DNA from: Mycobacterium sp. 852002-50816_SCH5313054-b
GTDB lineage: Bacteria; Actinomycetota; Actinomycetes; Mycobacteriales; Mycobacteriaceae
Length of the DNA: 51,919 nt
Assembly (NCBI RefSeq): GCF_001667185.1
Contig: NZ_LZIC01000096.1
Span: forward strand, 1-51,919
Direction of reading: 5' to 3'
This document shows positions 8,628 through 16,159 of the stretch, piece by piece. The stretch's first letter is position 1. Every line of letters begins with the position of its first letter. The notes under the pieces were generated by a model, which was not told where the DNA came from, searched no databases, and worked only from the letters and a program-made list of their open reading frames with translations. The position numbers were made by a program, and so were the translations under genes.

Positions 8628-9058
8628 GCGGATTTCACCAAGCAAAAGGTCAGGGCGTGCACGCCGTCGGTTACCTTCTCGTCCTTGACCTCATCGTCGA
8701 TGGTGATGCGACAACCGAGGCGGTCACCGTCGCTTTGCGCCGAGAGGTTCGGGAAGACCGACGGGGCGGTCGTGGACAGGACCAAGGTCCAGGGCAGCGG
8801 CGCGTCGTCGATCCGTTTCGGGTCGGCGGACAGATCCAGATAGTTCACATTGGCGTGACTGGCCGAGCCGAAGATCTCGTATTTGACGACCTTGGGTTTG
8901 AACGGCTTGGAATCCTCCTGCCGTGGGCTCGTCAGGACACCGGTGTCGTTGGCCGTGAAGAACGACTTGACCCGCGCCACCGTGAACCCGCCGATCACCA
9001 CCACCGCCACGATCAACATCGGCAACCACGCGTTGCGCACGACTTTGGATAGCTGCAC
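8624..9058 (-). CDS. mmpS: MmpS accessory protein
   Basis: A 144-residue protein with one N-terminal membrane anchor (WLPMLIVAVVVIGGFTVARV) and a periplasmic beta domain with the MmpS signature: KVVKYEIFGSASHANVNYLD, then LPWTLVLSTTAPS, LGCRITIDDEVKDEKV and CLVKSA at the C-terminus, including the two conserved cysteines. It partners the MmpL encoded immediately downstream (4-base overlap) in export across the periplasm. It looks intermediate between MmpS4 and MmpS5, so I give no number. The start at 9058 is preceded by about 165 bases of probable 5' leader running back to the promoter and operator at 9231-9267. Confidence 0.95.
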   Translation of the reverse strand: MQLSKVVRNAWLPMLIVAVVVIGGFTVARVKSFFTANDTGVLTSPRQEDSKPFKPKVVKYEIFGSASHANVNYLDLSADPKRIDDAPLPWTLVLSTTAPSVFPNLSAQSDGDRLGCRITIDDEVKDEKVTDGVHALTFCLVKSA

Positions 9059-9230
9059 CTGCGTGGATTCCTCTCGTCGTCAAATCAACGTTGGTGCGTC
9101 GCCTGCGCGGTGATCACCGTTATTAGGTTGCGCCACAACGGCGTTCATCCGCCGTCGTGATCGGTTTGGGTTTTCGAGCCCCGGGAAGTCTGTCCCTGCA
9201 CCGCGAACCCCCGTCTGATGCCACCACAGC

Positions 9231-9267
9231 ATAATACACCGCCTGCATAATTTGCAGACAATGCAAA
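9231..9267 (-). promoter_or_regulatory. Probable promoter and TetR operator of mmpS-mmpL
   Basis: TTTGCA (9251-9256), five bases, TGCAAA (9262-9267) form a perfect 17-base inverted repeat. On the minus strand TTGTCT (9261-9256) can serve as -35 and TATTAT (9236-9231) as -10 with a 19-base spacer, so a bound dimer would cover the -35 box. The same TTGC/GCAA half-sites recur in front of the adjacent TetR gene (9916-9937), which supports binding by that TetR. Confidence 0.6.
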
Positions 9268-9295
9268 CGAAGGTGATCTAGCTAACTATCCGGCG

Positions 9296-9904
9296 TCACT
9301 GGGCGAAGATGCTGTTGACCAGGGCGGCGGCGCGCTCGACGTAGGGCATCGGCGTGTCGTCGAAATCCTGTGGGTCGGCACTGGCCCAGCGCTCGATGCC
9401 CGAACGCACCGCCGTCAACGCCAGCGCCGCGATCAACGCGGGTATCTCGTCGTCGGGGCGCATCTTTTGGCGACGGGCGACGATGTCGGTCAGCTGGTTC
9501 TGAAACCTTTCGAGCTCGGCGAGGAACGCCGCCAACACCGCGGGGCTGGTCTTGCAGAGTTCGAGCATGCCCGCGGCCTGTTCGCGCAGCGGCGGCATGT
9601 CGCGCAGATGGTGTCCCGCGAGGCTGATCAGCTCCGCGAGGACCACCGAATAGGGCGCCGGCCCGGCCGCGACGAATTCCGCGGCGAGCTCCCCGGGTAG
9701 GTCCGACGGGCCATAGGCGATCGCGGACTCTTTGTTCGGGAAGTAATTGAAGAACGTGCGCGTCGAAATCCCGGCTTCGACGCAGATCTCTTCGATGGTC
9801 ACCTTGTCGAAGCCGCGTTCGAGCGCCAAGCGCACCGCGGCGTCGCGGACGTCGGCGCTGGTCTGGCGACGACGCCGCTCGCGAAGACCCAGGGGATTGC
9901 CCAT
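9296..9904 (-). CDS. TetR-family regulator, probable repressor of mmpS-mmpL
   Basis: A 202-residue regulator. N-terminal helix-turn-helix: ERRRRQTSADVRDAAVRLAL, then DKVTIEEICVEAGISTRTFF and NYFPNKESAI, the canonical TetR DNA-binding domain. The C-terminal ligand domain is all helical (RDMPPLREQAAGMLELC...). ATG at 9904; longer readings upstream overlap the esterase gene and are unlikely. It lies between an HSL-type esterase and the mmpS-mmpL operon on one strand. TetR repressors next to mmpS/mmpL operons are known to control such pumps in mycobacteria. TTGC/GCAA repeats stand before both this gene and mmpS, so autoregulation is likely. Confidence 0.92.
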   Translation of the reverse strand: MGNPLGLRERRRRQTSADVRDAAVRLALERGFDKVTIEEICVEAGISTRTFFNYFPNKESAIAYGPSDLPGELAAEFVAAGPAPYSVVLAELISLAGHHLRDMPPLREQAAGMLELCKTSPAVLAAFLAELERFQNQLTDIVARRQKMRPDDEIPALIAALALTAVRSGIERWASADPQDFDDTPMPYVERAAALVNSIFAQ

Positions 9905-9915
9905 GCCACTAATAG

Positions 9916-9943
9916 TTGCACAAACCGCAAACTTTGCAGTCAA
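9916..9943 (-). promoter_or_regulatory. Autoregulatory operator and promoter region of the TetR gene
   Basis: TTGC (9916-9919) with GCAA (9927-9930), and the perfect palindrome GCAAA-C-TTTGC (9927-9937), cluster in the 35 bases between the esterase stop and the TetR start. TTGACT (9943-9938, minus) is a good -35 box. The half-sites match those at 9251-9267. Confidence 0.5.
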
Positions 9944-10872
9944 CTTGCCGCGGGTGGGGCGAGGGCGTCGCGCAGGTGATCGCATTGACTGGCGAAGAAT
10001 CGGACCGAGACCGGCGCCTTGTCCGCGATCTGGTCGAACGCGTGAAACGCGCCCGGGACGACCTCCTCGTGCACGCGAACCCCCGCTTCGCGCAGCCGCC
10101 GCCCGTAGTCCAGACACTCCTGATGGAACAGGTCCAGCGTCCCGACGCCGATCCAGGCCGGCGGCAGGCCCGAGAGATCTTCCCGGCGCGCCGGCGCGGC
10201 CTCAGCGGGATCCGCGCCGCTCAGGTACCACCGCCACGCCTGCTGGTTGTCGGTGTCGGTCCACATGAGCCGCTTGTGACCGCCGCGGTTGGCGCCGGTG
10301 CGATCGTCGAGCATCGGGTACACCAGCATCTGAAACGCAAGGCTGATGTCCTTGCGATCGTGCGCCCGCTGCGCCACGGCCGCCGCGAAGTGACCGCCGG
10401 CGCTGGCCCCGCCGACCGCCACGCGATCCGGGTCGACCCACGGCTGGTCCGCCAGCCAGCGCAGCGCCGCGTAACAATCCTCGACCGGGATCGGGTAGGG
10501 GTGCTCGGGTGCCAGCCGGTGGTCGACCGCGGCCACCGCGACCCCGGTCCGATGCGACAGCTTTCGCAGGAATTTGTCGTCCTGGGCGGCGTGACCCATG
10601 ATCGTGCCGCCGCCGTGGATCCACAACATCGCCGGCGCCCGCACGGGAAGGCGGGCAGGCCGATGCAGGCGGACGGTCACGTGCTCGTTGACCGCGGCCA
10701 CCGGGACGTTGCGGATCCGGCCCGCGCTGCCCATCAGGTTCATGAGCCGGCGCTGGATCTTGTAGCCCCGGTGCAGGGCGTAGCCGCGGGGCAGGAATCG
10801 GGCCGCCGCACGCAGACCGGGGTCCAACGCGTGCCGTGACGTGAAGGCGTTGTCCGCGTATGCGTTTGCCAT
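9940..10872 (-). CDS. HSL-family alpha/beta hydrolase (Lip-type esterase)
   Basis: A 310-residue serine esterase of the hormone-sensitive-lipase family. Oxyanion motif HGGG at residues 86-89; nucleophile Ser157 in GGASAGG; Asp247 in GVGTLDLFHQE; His277 in PGAFHAFD. All triad residues are present and length is normal for mycobacterial Lip proteins. The likely reaction is hydrolysis of short- or medium-chain esters in the cytosol or at the membrane. It heads the minus-strand run esterase, TetR, MmpS, MmpL with only 35 bases before the TetR gene, so it may be read with the regulator. Divergent from the aldehyde dehydrogenase at 10971. Confidence 0.9.
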   Translation of the reverse strand: MANAYADNAFTSRHALDPGLRAAARFLPRGYALHRGYKIQRRLMNLMGSAGRIRNVPVAAVNEHVTVRLHRPARLPVRAPAMLWIHGGGTIMGHAAQDDKFLRKLSHRTGVAVAAVDHRLAPEHPYPIPVEDCYAALRWLADQPWVDPDRVAVGGASAGGHFAAAVAQRAHDRKDISLAFQMLVYPMLDDRTGANRGGHKRLMWTDTDNQQAWRWYLSGADPAEAAPARREDLSGLPPAWIGVGTLDLFHQECLDYGRRLREAGVRVHEEVVPGAFHAFDQIADKAPVSVRFFASQCDHLRDALAPPAAS

Positions 10873-10970
10873 CGCGTGCCCTTCGGTTCGGTTCGCCGAC
10901 CCTACCTGAAGCCATCGACGTCCACAGGCATTAACTGATTGGCCCGTGCGCCGAGGGGGTAAACGGGGTC

Positions 10971-12371
10971 GTGGCTTCGACCCTGACCAAGATCATCAGC
11001 GTCCTGGACCCTCGCACCGGCGACACCGTGTCGCAGGTGCCCATCACCGAGCCGGCCGACTGCGACGAGGCGATCCGGCGAGCCGCGGAGGCCGCACCCG
11101 GCTGGGCGCGCACGCGTTCCGCCGAACGTGCCGCCGCGATCGCCGCGGCGGCGGCCGATGTCCGCGCCGCGGCCCGCGAACTCGCCGAACTGAACGAGCG
11201 CGAGACCGGGAAGCTGCGCGACGACGCCCTCGGTGGCGTGGACGCCGGTGTCGGCACCCTGATGCAGTACGCCCAGCTTGGGCCGTTGCACCGCGGGCGC
11301 AGCCTGCAGGGCGGGTGGTCGGCGACCGATCTGATGGTTCCCCAGCCACGCGGCGTGGTGGCGGTGCTCGCGCCCTGGAACGACCCCGTGGCGGTGGCCG
11401 CCGGGCTGCTCGGCGCGGCGCTGGTGACCGGAAACACCGTGGTGCACAAGCCCAGCGAGCGCTGCCCGCAGACGGGCCGGCGGTTCGCCGAACTGTTGGC
11501 CGCGCGCCTGCCCGACGGCGTGCTGCAGATCGTCGACGGCGATGAAACGGTCGGTGCCCGGCTGGCCGAGGCGGAGCGCGTCGACGTGGTCGCGCACGTG
11601 GGCAGCAGCGCGGCCGGCCGAGAGATCGCCCGCGCCTGCGCCGAACGCGGCGCGAAGGCGCTGCTGGAGAACGGCGGCAACGACGCGTTGATCGTCGACG
11701 CCGACGTCGACCCCGGCTGGGCGGCCGGCCAGGCCGCACTGGGCGCCTTCGCCAACGCGGGTCAGGTCGGCGTGTCGGTGGAGCGAATCTATGTCGTCCA
11801 GTCCATCGCTGACGCGTTCGTCGGCGCGCTGGCCGACGAGGCCGCATCGTGGACCGATCGGATCGGGCCGCTGGTCGACGAGCGTCATCGCGATCAGGTG
11901 CACGCGCACGTCCAGGACGCGGTCCGGCGTGGGGCCCACGTCTTGGCCGGCGGCGAACCGGGACCGGGTCCGGGGGCCTTCTACCCGCCCACGGTGCTGA
12001 CGGACTGCACGCCCGACATGCTGGTGATGAGCGAGGAAACGTTCGGTCCGATCGCCGCGGTGCGAATGGTTCCCGACTTCGCCGGCGCCCTGGCCGAGGC
12101 GGCCGACGACCGCTACGGGCTCGCCGCGACCGTGCTGACCGCCGACATGGCGCACGCGCAGGAGGCGTGGCACAGCCTGCCGGTGGGCACCGTCAAGATC
12201 AACAATGTGTTCGGCGGCGCCCCCGGGGGCGCGTCCCAGCCGCGCCGCGCCAGCGGCAGTGGGTTCGGCTTCGGTCCCGAGCTCCTCGACGAGATGACCA
12301 CGATGAAGCTGGTGCACTGGTCGCCCGCGCCCGTATCCCGCGAGGGTGCAACTACCGACGGCCCTATTTGA
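10971..12371 (+). CDS. Aldehyde dehydrogenase-family protein lacking the catalytic cysteine
   Basis: A 466-residue ALDH-superfamily protein. NAD(P)-binding part: VVAVLAPWNDPVAVAAGLL and VVHKPSERCP (Lys and Pro at the cofactor). The HVGSSAAGREIA stretch stands where active ALDHs have FTGS. General-base Glu233 is in LLENGGND. The catalytic loop reads FANAGQVGVSVER: position 267, cysteine in active ALDHs (GQxC), is glycine (GGC at 11769-11771), one base from TGC. The rest, EETFGPIAAV and PVGTVKINN, is intact. GTG start at 10971. Either this is a non-catalytic paralogue, as known for ALDH16-type proteins, or a base error. It ends overlapping the convergent MGMT gene by eight bases. Confidence 0.9.
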   Translation: MASTLTKIISVLDPRTGDTVSQVPITEPADCDEAIRRAAEAAPGWARTRSAERAAAIAAAAADVRAAARELAELNERETGKLRDDALGGVDAGVGTLMQYAQLGPLHRGRSLQGGWSATDLMVPQPRGVVAVLAPWNDPVAVAAGLLGAALVTGNTVVHKPSERCPQTGRRFAELLAARLPDGVLQIVDGDETVGARLAEAERVDVVAHVGSSAAGREIARACAERGAKALLENGGNDALIVDADVDPGWAAGQAALGAFANAGQVGVSVERIYVVQSIADAFVGALADEAASWTDRIGPLVDERHRDQVHAHVQDAVRRGAHVLAGGEPGPGPGAFYPPTVLTDCTPDMLVMSEETFGPIAAVRMVPDFAGALAEAADDRYGLAATVLTADMAHAQEAWHSLPVGTVKINNVFGGAPGGASQPRRASGSGFGFGPELLDEMTTMKLVHWSPAPVSREGATTDGPI

Positions 12372-12996
12372 GAAACGCGTCGCTAGTTCCACTTTCGGCA
12401 GTCCGCTCGAGGTCCAGCAGGACGCGCTTGGCGGCGGTACCGCCGCGGTAGGCGCCCATCGTTCCGTCGGAACGGATCACCCGGTGGCACGGCACGAAAA
12501 TGGGAATGGGGTTGGTCGCGCATGCGGTGCCGACGGCGCGCACGGCCTTGGGGGAGCCCGACAGCCGGGCGAGGGTGGCGTAGCTGGCAGTGCTGCCGTA
12601 GCCGACGTCGACGCTGAGGTGTTGGAGAACCGTGCGCCGAAAGCCTTGGGACAGTGACCAGTCCAGCGCGACGTCGAAGCCGTGGCGGCGGCCGGTGAGG
12701 TATTCGTCGAGTTGCCGCGCAACAGGATCCAGCCGGGTGGGCGACTCGAGCACCCGCGGGCTGATGCGCTCCGAAAGGTTCTGCAAGACGCTGTCGCGGT
12801 CTTCGTTAGCGAACGCCACCCGCAGCAGTCCTCGGGGAGTGGCCGCCAACAGCAGCGGCCCGACGACGGAATCGACTGTGCGGTAAGCGATGTCGAGGAG
12901 GTCGCCGGCCTGGGCGTCCCTTTCCAGCCGGGCGTGCAGGCGCCGAAGCTGCTCGCGGTCGACCGGGTAGTGCTTCGTCAGATCGGGTGTGGTCAT
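12364..12996 (-). CDS. Methylated-DNA--protein-cysteine methyltransferase (MGMT/Ogt type)
   Basis: A 210-residue suicide DNA-repair protein that takes O6-methyl groups from guanine onto its own cysteine. The C-terminal methyltransferase domain has FRRTVLQHLSVDVGYGSTAS, the DNA-binding helix AVGTACATNPIPI, the active-site PCHRV and GAYRGGTAAKRVLLDLE. An N-terminal extension of about 45 residues (LTKHYPVDREQLRRLHARLE) precedes the usual fold. Its ATG overlaps the sigma-factor stop (ATGA), so it is translated with that gene. A second, shorter MGMT lies divergently at 13675. The pairing with an ECF sigma factor suggests damage-induced expression (inference). Confidence 0.92.
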   Translation of the reverse strand: MTTPDLTKHYPVDREQLRRLHARLERDAQAGDLLDIAYRTVDSVVGPLLLAATPRGLLRVAFANEDRDSVLQNLSERISPRVLESPTRLDPVARQLDEYLTGRRHGFDVALDWSLSQGFRRTVLQHLSVDVGYGSTASYATLARLSGSPKAVRAVGTACATNPIPIFVPCHRVIRSDGTMGAYRGGTAAKRVLLDLERTAESGTSDAFLK

Positions 12997-13499
12997 TCGT
13001 GGTTCCTTGCGGTGTCGAGGCGGGGATAGGTGCGTCGGAGGGCGGCGATCCCGTCGGCGGCGGCCCGCCGGGCGGCGGCAACGCTGCCGCCGAGAATCGC
13101 GGCGATGTCGGAATAGGGAAGCCCGGCCAGGTAGTGGTAGGCCACCGCCTGGCGCTGCTTGGGCGGCAGCGCACCCACCGCGGCGTCGAGGTCGAGATCG
13201 TGCGTGTCGGCCCGCTCGCGGGCGGGGGAGTCGGGGGGATCGGCGACCGGGACGGCCCGCCGCGACGCCGCGCGGGCGATGTCGATGGCCTTGCGGTGCG
13301 CGATGGTCACCAGCCACGCCTCGACGTTGGCGTCGCCCGGTAGCTGCGGGTAGGCCTTCATGGCGGCCAGGAACGTGTCCGACCAGGCGTCGTCGGCGTC
13401 GGCGTGACCGACCACCGCCCGAACGACCCGCAACACCGTGGCACCGTGGCGGGCCACCACGGCCTCGAACGGCGGCTTGACGTGCGGGTCGACATCCAT
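12993..13499 (-). CDS. ECF-type RNA polymerase sigma factor
   Basis: A 168-residue extracytoplasmic-function sigma factor. Region 2: VLRVVRAVVGHADADDAWSD (core binding), then VEAWLVTIAHRKAIDIARA (-10 recognition). Region 4: AVGALPPKQRQAVAYHYLAG and YSDIAAILGGSVAAARRAA, the helix-turn-helix for -35. No anti-sigma gene is adjacent; an MGMT gene is coupled downstream by ATGA. The ATG at 13499 is chosen because a 6-codon leader ORF ends on it (TGATG). The best Shine-Dalgarno belongs to that leader, so initiation may be by re-initiation. A role in the alkylation response is inferred from neighbours. Confidence 0.9.
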   Translation of the reverse strand: MDVDPHVKPPFEAVVARHGATVLRVVRAVVGHADADDAWSDTFLAAMKAYPQLPGDANVEAWLVTIAHRKAIDIARAASRRAVPVADPPDSPARERADTHDLDLDAAVGALPPKQRQAVAYHYLAGLPYSDIAAILGGSVAAARRAAADGIAALRRTYPRLDTARNHE

Positions 13500-13519
13500 C
13501 AAATGGCCGGGGTAGGCAT
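13499..13519 (-). CDS. Six-codon leader ORF coupled to the sigma factor
   Basis: On the minus strand AGGAGG (13532-13527) is followed after seven bases by ATG-CCT-ACC-CCG-GCC-ATT-TGA, and the TGA shares its A with the sigma-factor ATG. This is the strongest ribosome site near the sigma gene. Either it is a true upstream ORF controlling sigma translation, or one missing base has split the real N-terminus (MPTPAI joined to MDVDPHV). Confidence 0.45.
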   Translation of the reverse strand: MPTPAI

Positions 13520-13674
13520 TCGGGTTCCTCCTAACATCCAGTCACTCCTATTCCGAAGACGCCGGCGCATCGGCGAATGTGAGAAAACGGATGCAACGAA
13601 CCTAGCGCCGGCGGTGGCCTGCTGAGCTCACGTTTGCGGGCCGCCCATCGTTTACGGTGAAAGGAGGTTTGACG

Positions 13675-14187
13675 ATGCAGACACGACACACGGTGACCGA
13701 CAGCCCACTCGGCGAGCTGACCCTGGCCGCCGACGGCGATGCGTTGACGGGCGTGTATTTCCGGCACCATTGGCGTCCGCCGACGGCTGATGCCCTGGGC
13801 CGCTACGTGGAGGCGCGCGCCGACGTCCTGTTCGGTCGGGCGGTCGAGCAGCTGCGCGAATACCTGAGTGGGGAGCGCGCTCGGTTCGATCTGCCGATCG
13901 CCCTGACCGGTAATCCGCGTCAGCGCCGGCTCTGGGAACTGTTGCTCGACATCGGATATGGCGAGACCACCACCTATGGCGAGCTAGCCGCGCAACTGGG
14001 CGAGGGCGCCACGGCTTACGAAGTCGGCCAGGCGGTGGGCCGCAACCCGCTCAGCATCGTCGTGCCGTGTCACCGCGTGGTCGGCAGAAACGGCGCACTG
14101 ACCGGTTACGCGGGTGGTCTGAAGCGCAAACGATTCCTGCTCGACCTGGAGGCACCGATACCCGCGGCGGCAGGCAGATTGTTCTGA
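13675..14187 (+). CDS. ogt: Methylated-DNA--protein-cysteine methyltransferase (Ogt)
   Basis: A 170-residue MGMT of the normal Ogt length. N-domain: TDSPLGELTLAADGDALTGV. Core: RRLWELLLDIGYGETTTYGE, helix VGQAVGRNPLSIV, active-site cysteine in PCHRV, then GALTGYAGGLKRKRFLLDLE. Strong ribosome site AAGGAGG (13661-13667) before ATG 13675. It is divergent from the ECF sigma-MGMT operon and its stop overlaps the next gene's start (TGATG), so it is coupled to the 2OG-Fe(II) oxygenase. It removes O6-alkyl groups from guanine. The window thus carries two different MGMT genes back to back. Confidence 0.93.
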   Translation: MQTRHTVTDSPLGELTLAADGDALTGVYFRHHWRPPTADALGRYVEARADVLFGRAVEQLREYLSGERARFDLPIALTGNPRQRRLWELLLDIGYGETTTYGELAAQLGEGATAYEVGQAVGRNPLSIVVPCHRVVGRNGALTGYAGGLKRKRFLLDLEAPIPAAAGRLF

Positions 14188-14900
14188 TGCCCTCGAAATG
14201 GGACCGGCGAGTGGACGCCGCGGACTGGGACGCGGTCGCCGCCGACATGAATGACGTTGGCGGCGCACTGCTTCCGCAGCTGATGACTCGTGGCGAGTGC
14301 GCGGCGATGCTTGCCCGCTATCCCGACGATGGCCTCTTTCGTGCCACCGTCGACATGACGCGCCACCGCTACGGGCAGGGCGAATACCGCTACTTCAAGC
14401 GGCCCTACCCGCAGCCGATCGAGGAACTGAAGCAGGCGCTCTACCCCCGGCTCCTGCCGATCGCCCGCGACTGGTGGACCAAGCTGCGCCGCGAGCCGCC
14501 CTGGCCCGACACGCTCGACGAGTGGCTGGACGCATGCCATCGCGCCGGCCAAACCAAACCCACGGCCTTGTTACTCAAGTACGGGCCGGGTGACTGGAAT
14601 GCGCTGCATCGAGACCTCTACGGAGAACTCGTCTTTCCGCTGCAGGTCGTGATCAATCTCAACGAGCCGGGCGTGGCGCACACCGGCGGCGAGTTCCTGC
14701 TCGTCGAGCAGCGACCGCGCGCACAGTCCCGCGGCACCGCCACCACGCTGCCGCATGGGCACGGCTACGTCTTCACCACCAGGGAAAGGCCGATCCGCTC
14801 GACACGGGGTTGGTCGGCCGCCCCCGTGCGTCACGGGGTTTCGGTGGTCCGCTCCGGTGAGCGCTGCACGCTCGGCCTGATCTTCCACGACGCCGCCTGA
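14187..14900 (+). CDS. 2OG-Fe(II) oxygenase family protein
   Basis: A 237-residue protein predicted to be a non-haem iron, 2-oxoglutarate-dependent oxygenase. The iron-binding H-x-D is read in WNALHRDLYGELVFPLQ and a distal histidine and arginine near residues 215-235 (RHGVSVVRSGERCTLGLIFH). The double-stranded beta-helix strands LQVVINLNEP and GGEFLLVEQ surround them. It resembles the oxygenases often found beside Ogt, and by that context may repair or sense alkylation, but it lacks the clear AlkB nucleotide-recognition lid, so the substrate is unproven. Start ATG 14187 overlaps the Ogt stop. Confidence 0.82.
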   Translation: MPSKWDRRVDAADWDAVAADMNDVGGALLPQLMTRGECAAMLARYPDDGLFRATVDMTRHRYGQGEYRYFKRPYPQPIEELKQALYPRLLPIARDWWTKLRREPPWPDTLDEWLDACHRAGQTKPTALLLKYGPGDWNALHRDLYGELVFPLQVVINLNEPGVAHTGGEFLLVEQRPRAQSRGTATTLPHGHGYVFTTRERPIRSTRGWSAAPVRHGVSVVRSGERCTLGLIFHDAA

Positions 14901-14923
14901 CCGCCTGCGGCACGATGGTGCTC

Positions 14924-15589
14924 ATGGAGCTCCACGACGTCATGCGGTCCACGGCCGCCGTGCGCGAATTCGCCGATGACCCGCTTCCCGATGACGTGCT
15001 CGCGCGCATCCTGGACAACGCCCGCTTCGCGCCGACCGGCGGCAATCGGCAGGGCGTGCGCGTCATCGTCCTCCGCGACCCGCACACCCGGTCGGCCCTG
15101 GCCGACCTCGGACTGCCCGCCGCCCGCCGCTACACCGCGCAGCTCGCACACGGCGAGTCGCCGTGGAATCCGTTGTGGCCGAGCGGCGTCGACCCGTCGA
15201 CGATCGACACGACCGAGCCGCCCGCGCAGATGTCGGCCCCGATTCGCGAGGCGCCGGTGGTGCTGGTGATCTGCCTGGACCTCGCCGTCGTCGCCGCCAC
15301 CGATCAGGACCTCGACCGCGTCGGTGTGGTGCCCGGGGCCTCGGTGTACCCGTTCGTGTGGAACGTGTTGCTGGCCGCGCGCAATGAGGGCTACGGCGGG
15401 GTGTTGACCACGATGGCCGTGGCCGAGGAGCCGCGCGTCAAGGAGCTGCTCGGAGTGCCCGACTCGTACGCCATCGCCGCGGTCGTGCCACTGGGCAAGC
15501 CGGTGCGCCAGGTGACGAAGCTGCGGCGACGGTCGGTTCCGGAATTCGCGACCCGCGAGCGCTTCGACGGAGCACCGTTCGGCCGCTAA
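14924..15589 (+). CDS. Nitroreductase-family flavoprotein
   Basis: About 221 residues, starting MELHDVMRSTAAVREFADDP. FMN-binding pattern: RFAPTGGNRQGVRVIVLRD near residue 35 and GYGGVLTTMAVAEEPRVKELLGVP near residue 165. The nitroreductase fold dimerises and reduces nitro compounds, quinones or flavins with NAD(P)H. An ATG three codons earlier (14915) is equally open; neither has a good ribosome site. It lies 24 bases after the oxygenase gene on the same strand and could be the end of the Ogt operon. Substrate unknown. Confidence 0.88.
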   Translation: MELHDVMRSTAAVREFADDPLPDDVLARILDNARFAPTGGNRQGVRVIVLRDPHTRSALADLGLPAARRYTAQLAHGESPWNPLWPSGVDPSTIDTTEPPAQMSAPIREAPVVLVICLDLAVVAATDQDLDRVGVVPGASVYPFVWNVLLAARNEGYGGVLTTMAVAEEPRVKELLGVPDSYAIAAVVPLGKPVRQVTKLRRRSVPEFATRERFDGAPFGR

Positions 15590-15603
15590 GTCGCGTCTTC
15601 CCG

Positions 15604-16035
15604 TCAGGAGAACGGGCAGCCGGGGTTTGCCGCATCCTCGGCCAGGGGCTTACCCGACGGGAGGACGTAGATGATCTCCAAGATTACCGGCGTCGCGCCG
15701 AGATTGCGGCCGAGGTGCACGTGCTCGGGCCCCGCAGGTTCGTTGATCGTGTCGCCCGGGTTGTAGATGCCGTCGATCGAGCAATCGGCGGCGTAGTGGG
15801 TGAGCGTCCCCTGCTTGATCGCGCCGACCAACGTGCCGTCGTGGAAGTGCCAGCCCGTGCTACCGCCCGCGGCGATGGTGCTTTCGCGGATGATGAAATC
15901 TCTTCCCTCTTGCGAGGATTGGTTGAGCGTTTGTGAATTCACCCCACTGTCGGGCGTCGCGAGGCTTTGGCCGGGCGGTGTGACGAATGAGAGTACGACC
16001 ACAAGCGGGAGAACACCTACGGTGCGTGGACGCAT
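15604..16035 (-). CDS. Secreted cupin-domain protein
   Basis: A 143-residue protein with a signal peptide (VGVLPLVVVLSFVTPPGQS, cleavage near residue 28) and one cupin barrel. Cupin motif 1 is GSTGWHFHDGTLVGAIKQG with an H-x-H metal pair; motif 2 is PGDTINEPAGPEHVH. The fold binds a metal, and the protein would act outside the membrane. ATG at 16035 follows AGAGGA on the minus strand. Convergent with the nitroreductase (14-base gap) and divergent from the AhpD-like gene. Enzymatic role unknown. Confidence 0.85.
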   Translation of the reverse strand: MRPRTVGVLPLVVVLSFVTPPGQSLATPDSGVNSQTLNQSSQEGRDFIIRESTIAAGGSTGWHFHDGTLVGAIKQGTLTHYAADCSIDGIYNPGDTINEPAGPEHVHLGRNLGATPVILEIIYVLPSGKPLAEDAANPGCPFS

Positions 16036-16159
16036 CAATGTGGTCCTCTCTCTTCTGACTCTGCCGCCTGCAAGAGTGCTTCTATCAGAGCAATCAAGTG
16101 TCGTAGTGTCCAGTGAACGGTTTTCATCCAGAAACCAACTGGGTAGAGGAGACGATGAA

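Noticed and set aside
10902..12392. 496-codon minus-strand ORF opposite the aldehyde dehydrogenase
   Set aside because: Antisense shadow of a complete ALDH-family frame.
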